Source of the DNA: Streptomyces sp. ISL-1
Lineage (GTDB): Bacteria > Actinomycetota > Actinomycetes > Streptomycetales > Streptomycetaceae
Assembly: GCF_018614585.1 (NCBI RefSeq)
Contig: NZ_JAGGOI010000017.1
Location: 94,861 to 158,860 of the forward strand
DNA length: 64,000 nucleotides
Direction: 5' to 3'
Positions 15,733 through 22,542 of the stretch are shown here, in pieces. The notes below the pieces were generated by a model that did no database searches, had not been told where the DNA came from, and saw nothing but the letters and a program-made list of their open reading frames with translations. A program made the translations under genes and the position numbers. The first letter of the stretch is position 1. The number at the start of each line of letters is the position of its first letter.

Positions 15733-15804
15733 AGCCCGGGCGGAGCCGGCTGACCAGGCTCGGGCAGAGCCGGCTGACCCGGCTCGGGCGGAGCCCGGTC
15801 AGCT
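15733..15804. repeat. Three 24-bp units covering the rpfA stop
   Basis: Units at 15733-15756, 15757-15780 and 15781-15804 share g-g-c-t-c-g-g-g-c-r-g-a-g-c-c wording. The last unit includes the rpfA stop (TGA at 15801-15799). Parts of neighbouring units can pair (agccgg/ccggct). Confidence 0.8.
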
Positions 15805-16473
15805 CAGGTGGAGCTGCTGGCCCGGGTGGATGACGTCCGCGTCGTCGATGATGTCCTTGTTGAGGTCGAACAGCTTCTGCCAGCCGCCCTTGACCTTCTC
15901 GGTCTCGGCGATCTTGCCGAGGGTGTCGCCGGCCTTGACCTTGTACTCGCCGTCGCCCTTCTTGAAGTCCTTCGCCTCGGCGGCGGGCTTCGCCGGCGCG
16001 GCGGGGCGCTCGGAGCGGGTGGTGGGAACCTCGGCGCGCTTCGGCTGCGCGGGCTGCGTGGCGGCGGAGTCGGCGGCGCCACCGTCGTTCGCGGCGCTCG
16101 AGAGGCCGACGCCGCAGTTCGGCCACGCGCCCTTGCCCTGGCCGGCCAGGACCTTCTCGGCGACCGCTATCTGCTGGGCCTTGGAGGCCTGGTCGGCGCT
16201 CGAGGCGTACTGCGTGCCGCCGTACGCGGCCCAGGTGGAGGCCGAGAACTGCAGACCGCCGTAGTAGCCGTTGCCGGTGTTGATGGACCAGTTGCCGCCG
16301 GCCTCGCACTGGGCGACCTGGTCCCACTCGGCGGTGGTCGCGGCGGACGCCGAGGTGGCGCCGAGGAGCGGGGCGGCGACAGCCGCACCGGCGACGCCGG
16401 TGATCGCGGCGATACGAGAGGCCCGATTGAGAATGGTCGGGCGGCGGTGCTTGCCCTTGCTGGAGAACAGCAT
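15799..16473 (-). CDS. rpfA: Resuscitation-promoting factor with C-terminal LysM
   Basis: 224 residues from ATG 16473, preceded by AGGGGAAG; a GTG 15 nt upstream overlaps that SD and is rejected. A signal peptide (about 1-43, ending ATSASA) is followed by an Rpf lysozyme-like domain (about 45-120) with catalytic Glu in QCEAGGNW and the partner Cys in WPNC. A linker rich in A, P and T follows, then a LysM domain (about 172-224, GEYKVKAGDTLGKIAE...IHPGQQLHL). Family knowledge: it cleaves peptidoglycan glycan strands during spore germination and regrowth. A ydaO-type riboswitch in the 5' leader indicates c-di-AMP control. Confidence 0.95.
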   Translation of the reverse strand: MLFSSKGKHRRPTILNRASRIAAITGVAGAAVAAPLLGATSASAATTAEWDQVAQCEAGGNWSINTGNGYYGGLQFSASTWAAYGGTQYASSADQASKAQQIAVAEKVLAGQGKGAWPNCGVGLSSAANDGGAADSAATQPAQPKRAEVPTTRSERPAAPAKPAAEAKDFKKGDGEYKVKAGDTLGKIAETEKVKGGWQKLFDLNKDIIDDADVIHPGQQLHLS

Positions 16474-16486
16474 GGAACTTCCCCTC

Positions 16487-16720
16487 ACCGACGCCTACGA
16501 GGTGAGCTGTCGGGTTCGGGCCGATGGGGTATCCCCCAGTTCCGCCAGGAACCGGGAAACGATTTGCCCGGCCGCGCGTCTTTGCGCGCGGCTTCACCCC
16601 AAGCCGGTTGGTAGCCGTCGATCTCAACGGCCGGGGCCGGCGCTTACCTTGGGTCCCCCGCTCCTGCCTTCGGCGCTCTGCGCGACGACTATTCCCCCCG
16701 ACCGTCGGCAGGATTCGGCG
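16487..16720 (-). promoter_or_regulatory. ydaO/yuaA (c-di-AMP) riboswitch in the rpfA leader
   Basis: Read on the minus strand, the leader holds the ordered conserved blocks of the ydaO class. GGGGGACCCAAGGTAAGCG lies at 16659-16641, CTTGGGGTGAAG at 16603-16592, a variable CGCGCGG hairpin comes next, then CCGGGCAAATC at 16571-16561, and CCGAACCCGACAGCTCACC with CTCGTAGGCGTC at about 16519-16490. The last block can form a small hairpin (ctcacc...ggtgag) next to the rpfA ribosome-binding site. The class binds cyclic di-AMP (established); c-di-AMP normally lowers expression of the downstream cell-wall hydrolase. Confidence 0.9.
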
Positions 16721-16771
16721 TGACGGTCAGTGGTGCCCGCGATGGCGAGCGGTTCAGACCGTAAACACAGC

Positions 16772-16805
16772 TCTCCCCGATGTTCAAAGCTGAACATCGG
16801 GGAGA
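16772..16805 (-). terminator. Terminator downstream of rpfB
   Basis: Perfect 15-bp stem (16772-16786 with 16791-16805) and a 4-nt loop. Going 3' on the minus strand it is followed by a short T-containing tract. It separates rpfB from the rpfA riboswitch. Confidence 0.85.
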
Positions 16806-16972
16806 AAACGCCCATCTCGCCACTCCAGCCACTCCCGTTTTCGCAGGTGAGGGGTGGTTTGAGTGGTTACGCCGGGCAAGTCACGGAAGTTGGGGCAAAG
16901 AGACCCTTGTCTCACATTCACAGACTCGGACATAAGCCCGCGAACTACCCGACAACTATGCGCGAATTACCG

Positions 16973-17833
16973 CTACTTCGGGCCCAGATCGAGGCTCTGG
17001 CCAGGACGGATGAGGTCGGGGTCGGCGCCGACTGTCTCCTGGTTCGTCTCGTAGAGGTCGGTCCAACCGCCGGAGATCTCCTGCTTGTCGGCGATGGACC
17101 ACAGGCTGTCGCCCGGCCGGACGGTGTACTCGCCGGGCGCGGCGTCCGCTTTGCCGCTCTCGCCCGCCGTGTCCCGTGCCGAGTCGTCACCTCGCGAGGC
17201 ATGACGGCCAATCTCACGGTCAATATCCGCATTGTCCGGTTCGGACTTCTCCGGCGCGGGCTCGCCACGGTGCTTGCCACCGCTGCTGTCGGCGTCAGGC
17301 GCCGCGTCCGTGGCCGGCGACTCGGCCGACCCGGCCGGGTCCGCGGACGGCTCGGCAGGCGCCGCGGCGGTGGAGGGCTTCGTGGGTATGAGCGACTTGG
17401 CAGGGGCGCTCTGCTCGGACGACGGCACGAGGCCCGGGTCGACGCCGGTCGCGGCGCCGTCGTTCTTCAGTCCGGCGAGTGGCGCGCAGACGGGCCACGC
17501 CGCGGGGCCCTGCGCGTCCAGGACCTTCTCGGCGACCGCTATCTGCTGCGAGCGGCTGGCGAGGTCGGCGCGGGGCGCGTACTCCGTACCGCCGAAGTCC
17601 TGCCAGGTCTCCTGCGAGAACTGCAGACCGCCGTAGTGCCCGTTGTCGAGGTCGGCGCTCCACATGCCGGCGCTCTCACACTCCGCGACGCGGTCCCACG
17701 TGGTGGCGTCGGCGGCGGAGGCCGAACCGGCGCCGAGAAGCGGAATGGCGATGGCCGATCCCGTCACTCCTGCCGCGACAACGATGGCCGGCACCTGACG
17801 AGGTCGGCGGTGTCGCCCGTTCCCGGAACGCAT
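16973..17833 (-). CDS. rpfB: Resuscitation-promoting factor with LysM, second copy
   Basis: 286 residues from ATG 17833, which has AAAGG 7 nt upstream; a GTG 15 nt further up is the alternative. A signal peptide (about 1-42) is followed by an Rpf domain with WDRVAECESAGMW...GGLQFSQETWQDFGG and a partner WPVC. The usual CESGGNW motif reads CESAGMW, so two positions around the catalytic Glu differ from the consensus while Glu itself is kept. A long low-complexity linker rich in A, P, S, D and E (about 125-235) precedes a C-terminal LysM (GEYTVRPGDSLWSIAD...LIRPGQSLDL). A peptidoglycan hydrolase of spore germination by family. Confidence 0.93.
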   Translation of the reverse strand: MRSGNGRHRRPRQVPAIVVAAGVTGSAIAIPLLGAGSASAADATTWDRVAECESAGMWSADLDNGHYGGLQFSQETWQDFGGTEYAPRADLASRSQQIAVAEKVLDAQGPAAWPVCAPLAGLKNDGAATGVDPGLVPSSEQSAPAKSLIPTKPSTAAAPAEPSADPAGSAESPATDAAPDADSSGGKHRGEPAPEKSEPDNADIDREIGRHASRGDDSARDTAGESGKADAAPGEYTVRPGDSLWSIADKQEISGGWTDLYETNQETVGADPDLIRPGQSLDLGPK

Positions 17834-17945
17834 GCGGTGGCCTTTCACGTGACTGCTGGGACGACGGTGAACGTAGCCGCATTCGAACGGAAGTCACAAG
17901 TCGATGCAGCGGAGATCACGTGAAAGTCACAGTCTTGACGATACG

Positions 17946-19181
17946 TCAGGTCTGGCGAGCGGTGAACTCAACCGGCAGAGTGCGCAATCCGCGCATAATG
18001 AGACCCCCACGCCACCGCAAATCGGCTGGATCGCCCGCAAGCCGCAAGTCCGGCATTCTCCTGAGCAGCGTGGCGAGCGCTGTCTGCCCCTCGAGACGCG
18101 CGAGGGGCGCGCCGAGGCAGTAGTGAATGCCGTGCCCGTACCCGAGATGCTGGTTGTCGCGCCGGGACAGGTCGAGGGTGTCCGGGGCGGCGAACCGCTC
18201 CGGGTCCCGGTCTGCGGCGGCGAGTACGACGAGTACGGGATCGCCCGCCGCGATCCGCTGCCCGCCGATGACGAGCGACTCGGTGGCGTATCGCCAGGTG
18301 GCGAGCTCCACGGGCCCGTCGTAGCGCAGGAGTTCCTCGACACCCGTGGCCAGCAACTCCGTCTCACCGGCGGCGAGGGACACCTGGAGCCGTTCCCGCT
18401 GTTCCGGATTACGAAGTAGGGCGTACACCCCGTTACCGATCAGGTTCACGGTGGTTTCGAAGCCCGCGAAGAGAAGGATGAAGGCCATGGCGGCGGCCTC
18501 GTTCTCGGTGAGGTGCTCGCCGTGGTCGCTGGTCCGGATCAGCTCCGAGATCAGGTCGTCCCCGGGCTCCTCCCGCTTTCGGTGGATCAGCTCCGCGAGA
18601 TAGCCCCGCATCTTCTTCACAGAACGGGCGACACCGCCGCGCGGCCCGCCGCCGTGCCGGATCATCATCCCGGCCCAGTCGCGGAAGTCGTCCTGGTCCT
18701 GGCGCGGGACGCCGAGCATGTCGCAGATGGCATAGATGGGGAGCGGGAACGCGAACTCATGAATCAGGTCCGCCTCCCCCTTCGCCTCGAACCCATCGAT
18801 GAGCCGGTCGGTCAACTCCTGTACGCGCGGGGCGAATTCGGCGACCCGGCGCGGGGTGAACGCCTTCGACACCAGCCGCCGCAGCCTGGTGTGGTCCGGC
18901 GGGTCGATGTTCAGCAGATGGGTCATGAGCTCTGCCTTGCGCTCGCCGGGGATCCCCGTCTTCCCCCTGGCGTGCGCGGGCTCGTCGTGATGCGCGGGAT
19001 TCTTGCTGAGCCGCTGGTCGGCGAGGGCCTGCTTGGCATCGGCGTACCGCGTCACCAGCCATGCCTCGACCCCGCTCGGGAGGGTGGTCCGGTGGACCGG
19101 CGAGTTCTCCCTGAGCCAGGCGTAGGCGGGGTAGGGGTCGGTGGCGAACTCCCAGGTGAACAGCTCGGGCTGAGCGCTCAC
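17946..19181 (-). CDS. Cytochrome P450 (CYP107-like)
   Basis: 411 residues. The I-helix motif FAGFETTVN carries the acid-threonine pair, with the K-helix ExxR in EELLRYDGP and the heme-binding loop LGYGHGIHYCLGAPLAR with the axial Cys. The F of the usual FGxGxHxCxG is Y here. No membrane anchor, so it is a soluble class-I enzyme needing ferredoxin and ferredoxin reductase supplied elsewhere. Its ATG at 19181 overlaps the mazG stop by 4 nt (ATGA), so it is translationally coupled as the third gene of SurA-like lipoprotein-mazG-P450. Substrate is unknown; no biosynthetic cluster surrounds it. Confidence 0.94.
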   Translation of the reverse strand: MSAQPELFTWEFATDPYPAYAWLRENSPVHRTTLPSGVEAWLVTRYADAKQALADQRLSKNPAHHDEPAHARGKTGIPGERKAELMTHLLNIDPPDHTRLRRLVSKAFTPRRVAEFAPRVQELTDRLIDGFEAKGEADLIHEFAFPLPIYAICDMLGVPRQDQDDFRDWAGMMIRHGGGPRGGVARSVKKMRGYLAELIHRKREEPGDDLISELIRTSDHGEHLTENEAAAMAFILLFAGFETTVNLIGNGVYALLRNPEQRERLQVSLAAGETELLATGVEELLRYDGPVELATWRYATESLVIGGQRIAAGDPVLVVLAAADRDPERFAAPDTLDLSRRDNQHLGYGHGIHYCLGAPLARLEGQTALATLLRRMPDLRLAGDPADLRWRGGLIMRGLRTLPVEFTARQT

Positions 19182-20191
19182 TCCTGCCCCTCGGCGGCGC
19201 GGATCGCGTCCCGGTAGGCGCGGGCCGCGGCACGCAGGGCGGCCTCCGGGTCGGTGCCGGACGCCTCCGCCCGGACGGCGAGGGCGAGCAGTTCGTAGCC
19301 GGTGCCCTGGCCGGCGGGGAGCGGGACGTCGAGGCCGGCGGTACGGACCCGGCCCGCGAGCTTCGCGGCGAGGGCGAGGCCGGGCTGGCCAAGCGGCACG
19401 CCGTCCGTCACGGAGTCGCGCTGCTTCTCGATCGCCTTCGTGCGGAGCCAGTGCTCCTTCACGTCCTCCGGCGTCTCGGCGCGCTCGTCGCCGAAGACAT
19501 GCGGGTGGCGGTGGATCAGCTTCTCGACGATCGTCCCGGCGACGTCGTCGATGGAGAACGGCTCTGCGCCGTCCTCATCGCGGCCTTCCTGCGCGATGCG
19601 AGCGTGGAAGACGACCTGCAGGAGTACGTCCCCGAGCTCCTCGCGCAGCTCGTCGCGGTCGCCGTCCTCGATCGCCTCGACGAGTTCGTACGCCTCCTCG
19701 ATGCCGTACTTGGCAAGGCCCGCGTGGGTCTGGGTCGACGACCAGGGGCACTCGGTGCGGATCCGGTCCATGACCTGGACGAGGTCGAGGAGACGGGCGC
19801 CGGGCAGGTCGTACGAGCCGGGGAGCAGCTCCAGGTCCGGCATCTGCACGCGTCCGGACCCGGCGAGCCGGGCGAGCCCGTCGGTCAGGGCGGTGTCGCC
19901 CTCGCCGGAGGAGACGACCACGACGGTACGACCTCCCCCAGAGCCTCCGGCCTGGGAGGTACCCCCGGCGCAGGCGTCGACCAGCTCCTGCGCGGTGACG
20001 GACGCTATCTCCACGCCGACGCCGGCCTCACGGAAATACGGCAGCTGAGGGTGGGCTTCGTCGGCGCAGAGCACCCGGTCGGCGGCCTGCAGCGTCTGCC
20101 ACGCGGGCCAGGACAGCAGCCCGGGCGCGACGCGGTGGCTGGCGGTGAGCAAAACGATTCGGCCGGGGGCGACAGGTGCTTCTGTGGTCAC
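19178..20191 (-). CDS. mazG: MazG nucleoside triphosphate pyrophosphohydrolase
   Basis: 337 residues. The C-terminal part has the MazG metal motifs EEAYELVEAIEDGD and EELGDVLLQVVFHARI (EExxE and ExxD), preceded by CPWSSTQTHAGLAKYGIEEAYE and followed by the second half with HRHPHVFGDE. The N-terminal 110 residues (IVLLTASHRVAPGLL...ADRVLCADEAHPQL) resemble the front of tetrapyrrole-methylase/YabN-type proteins in degraded form, a common arrangement in actinobacteria. It hydrolyses NTPs to NMP and PPi, cleaning the nucleotide pool of aberrant forms (family). The GTG at 20191 is preceded by GAGGG. It lies 22 bp downstream of the SurA-like lipoprotein gene. Confidence 0.92.
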   Translation of the reverse strand: MTTEAPVAPGRIVLLTASHRVAPGLLSWPAWQTLQAADRVLCADEAHPQLPYFREAGVGVEIASVTAQELVDACAGGTSQAGGSGGGRTVVVVSSGEGDTALTDGLARLAGSGRVQMPDLELLPGSYDLPGARLLDLVQVMDRIRTECPWSSTQTHAGLAKYGIEEAYELVEAIEDGDRDELREELGDVLLQVVFHARIAQEGRDEDGAEPFSIDDVAGTIVEKLIHRHPHVFGDERAETPEDVKEHWLRTKAIEKQRDSVTDGVPLGQPGLALAAKLAGRVRTAGLDVPLPAGQGTGYELLALAVRAEASGTDPEAALRAAARAYRDAIRAAEGQE

Positions 20192-20213
20192 CCCTCGAAC
20201 CTACCTCGCGTCG

Positions 20214-20864
20214 CTACGCACCCGCCTCGACGGGCTCCGGCTCCTTGCTGACCTGGGCGATCCACGGGGCCTTGTAGTTGGCGAGCTCGAGCTTGCGGTC
20301 GTCCCAGGCGCCGAAGCGGGGGTTGACGTCGATGTGCAGCGCCTTGGCGGCGGCGGTGAACGCCTGGTTCAGCTTCTGCTGGCCCTCGGGGGTGTTGGTC
20401 GCGCCGAGGTCCTCGGCGAGCTTGCTGACCAGGATGTCGCGGCGTACGACGTCGTTCAGCTGGTCGGGGGCGATGCCGCGCTGCTGCAGATACATGGACG
20501 CGAGCTGCTCCTCGCCACCGGACTGCTGCACGAGGGCGGCCCGCCCCTCCTGGATCTCCTTGCGGCTGACCTTGACCCCGGCGTCGTCGGCGGCGCGCTG
20601 GACGACGCGCTCGACGATCAGGTCGTAGAGCTTGGCGCGGCTGAGCTGCCCGCTGTCCTTGATGAGCTGTGCGGACTGGGGGGAGCGCTGCTGGGCGGCG
20701 CGCACGTCCTTCACCTTCGCCTGGACAGTGGACACCTCGATCCGCTCCCCACCGACGATGGCGGCGGCCCCGGGGTGAGCCTCACTGCCGCAGGCGGCGA
20801 GGAGGGGCGCGACGGCGAGGAGCGCGGCACTGACGGTGAGCGCGGTGCGACGGCGGCGGTGCAA
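20214..20864 (-). CDS. SurA N-terminal-domain-like lipoprotein
   Basis: 216 residues using a TTG start at 20864, chosen because GGGAGG lies 5 nt upstream and the next residues (LHRRRRTALTVS...LAAC) form a lipoprotein signal peptide with a lipobox ending at Cys near residue 23. The rest is a SurA-N-like helical domain (GERIEVSTVQAKV..., VVQRAADDAGVKVSRKEIQEG..., DQLNDVVRRDILVSKLAE). There is no PPIase domain, so a chaperone-like role outside the membrane is likely rather than isomerase activity (inference). An upstream extension to 21008 would start without an SD and would bury the signal peptide. First gene of the operon with mazG and the P450. Confidence 0.88.
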   Translation of the reverse strand: MHRRRRTALTVSAALLAVAPLLAACGSEAHPGAAAIVGGERIEVSTVQAKVKDVRAAQQRSPQSAQLIKDSGQLSRAKLYDLIVERVVQRAADDAGVKVSRKEIQEGRAALVQQSGGEEQLASMYLQQRGIAPDQLNDVVRRDILVSKLAEDLGATNTPEGQQKLNQAFTAAAKALHIDVNPRFGAWDDRKLELANYKAPWIAQVSKEPEPVEAGA

Positions 20865-21018
20865 AGGAGCCTCCCGGCGTGCGGCATGTTTGTGCGGCGA
20901 TGCACAAGACCCTGCGGTGATCGATGTTAGGCAGTCTCCGTGGTCTGGGCCACTGATTCGACTGACGATTCGCCTGAAGTTGTGATGAGCCCTGAAGTGG
21001 CAATGCACCAGGCAGCCG

Positions 21019-21444
21019 TCAGCCGACCCGGCTGACGTTCACATCGCGTTCGACTTGCGCCGCCCGCCGGGCCGGCTCCGGGCGCAGCATGATCGTGCGG
21101 GAGACGACGAAGGTGATCGGTATCGCCGCCGCCGCCGCGATCAGCGGGGCGTACCGGCTGCCGAAGTGCAGCACGTCCACCAGCAGATAGACGCCGCTCG
21201 TGGTGACGATGAAGTTCGCCGCGTTGGTGAGCGGGAAGAGCAGGAACTTCCGCCAGGTGGGGCGGGTCTTGTATGTGAAGTACGAGGTCAGGAAGAACGA
21301 CCCGACCATGCTGAGCGCAAAGGCGACGACATGCGCCGCCACGTAGGGCAGCCAGGTGAGCAGGACCAGGTACAGGCCGTAGTACGTCCCGGTGTTCACC
21401 ACCCCCACCAGGGCGAACCTGACCAGCTGGACCTGGACCGTCAT
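21019..21444 (-). CDS. GtrA-like membrane protein
   Basis: 141 residues from ATG 21444, which overlaps the stop of the glycosyltransferase by 4 nt (ATGA). Four membrane helices are apparent (about 8-28, 33-55, 70-93, 98-120) with the GtrA pattern VRFALVGVVNTGTYYGLY and SYFTYK in the loop. Family knowledge: GtrA proteins translocate undecaprenyl-phosphate-linked sugars across the membrane. They pair with a GtrB-like glycosyltransferase, encoded immediately upstream, and with a third membrane glycosyltransferase, here probably the divergent YfhO-like protein at 22543. Confidence 0.9.
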   Translation of the reverse strand: MTVQVQLVRFALVGVVNTGTYYGLYLVLLTWLPYVAAHVVAFALSMVGSFFLTSYFTYKTRPTWRKFLLFPLTNAANFIVTTSGVYLLVDVLHFGSRYAPLIAAAAAIPITFVVSRTIMLRPEPARRAAQVERDVNVSRVG

Positions 21445-22418
21445 CGTCTTACGAGCTCCCCGTCGCGTTTTTGCCGCTCCCCCTCCTGCTGATGCGGAAG
21501 GCCGGCGTTGGTGGCCTTCACCAGGAAGTGCGGTCGCCGCTTCACCTCGTAGTAGATACGGCCCACGTACTCGCCGACCACCCCCAGCATCAGCATCTGC
21601 ACACCCGCCAGTGCCGTGACCGCCACCAGAAGGGTGACATACCCGGGAGTGTCCACGCCGTTCACCAGCGCGACACCGACAATCCAGGCGGTATACGCCA
21701 TGGCGAGCGTGACTAGCAGAAGCCCGAGATAGACGGCGGCCCGCAGCGGCTTGTTGTTGAAGGAGAGCAGGCCGTCGAGGCCATAGTTGAGCAGTTTGCC
21801 GAAGCTCCACTTGGAACGGCCCTGCTCACGCACCGCATTCTCGTACTCGAAGGTCGTGGTGCGAAAACCGACCCAGGCGAACAGGCCCTTGGAGAAGCGG
21901 TTGTACTCGGTGAGTTCGAGGATCGCGTCCACGGTACGGCGCGACAGCAACCGGAAATCGCCCACGCCGTCGACGAGTTCGACGTCGACGAGCCGATTGA
22001 TCAGCCAGTAGTAGGCGCGGGCGGAGACGGTGCGGGTGACCCGGTCGCCCTTGCGCGTGCGGCGGGCGATGACCTGGTCGAAGCCCTCCTCGTGCAGCTG
22101 CAGCATGCGCCTGACCAGCTCCGGTGGGTGCTGGAGATCGGCGTCCATGATGACCACGGCGTCGCCCTCGGCATGCTGGAGCCCGGCGAGCATCGCCGCC
22201 TCCTTGCCGAAGTTACGGCTGAAGGAGACATAGCGGGTACGAGGGTCGGCCTCGGCGATCTCCTCGAGGAGAGGGAGCGTCCGGTCCTGGCTTCCGTCGT
22301 CCACATAGACCAGTTCGAATTCCCGCCCGAGCAGGGAGAGTTCCGCGGTCACGTGTTCATGGAAGCGGCCGATGATCTCCTCTTCGTTGAAGCACGGAAC
22401 AACTATCGAGATCAGCAC
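21441..22418 (-). CDS. GtrB/DPM1-like polyprenyl-phosphate glycosyltransferase (GT2)
   Basis: 325 residues from the GTG at 22418, chosen because the family begins right at the 'SIVVPCFNEEE' strand. A longer frame reaches 22502 (28 more codons, another GTG), and neither start has a clear SD. Seen: the GT-A metal motif DADLQHPPELV, VYVDDGSQDRT, SRNFGKEAAMLAGL, GVGDFRLLSR and an acceptor helix region. Two C-terminal membrane helices (about 235-265 and 275-300) are followed by GEYVGRIYYEVKRRPHF, which is characteristic of GtrB-type enzymes. It transfers a sugar from a nucleotide donor to undecaprenyl phosphate on the inner leaflet. Confidence 0.92.
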   Translation of the reverse strand: MLISIVVPCFNEEEIIGRFHEHVTAELSLLGREFELVYVDDGSQDRTLPLLEEIAEADPRTRYVSFSRNFGKEAAMLAGLQHAEGDAVVIMDADLQHPPELVRRMLQLHEEGFDQVIARRTRKGDRVTRTVSARAYYWLINRLVDVELVDGVGDFRLLSRRTVDAILELTEYNRFSKGLFAWVGFRTTTFEYENAVREQGRSKWSFGKLLNYGLDGLLSFNNKPLRAAVYLGLLLVTLAMAYTAWIVGVALVNGVDTPGYVTLLVAVTALAGVQMLMLGVVGEYVGRIYYEVKRRPHFLVKATNAGLPHQQEGERQKRDGELVRR

Positions 22419-22542
22419 GGAAGAACAACAACCCACCCGAATGTCCCGTGCGGATTCCCCGCATGACGCGCAGGCGACCATTTCGTGAACTGGTCTTCCC
22501 ACGAGCTGATTTCACCGTCAACGCTGGCATATTCGAGGAATC

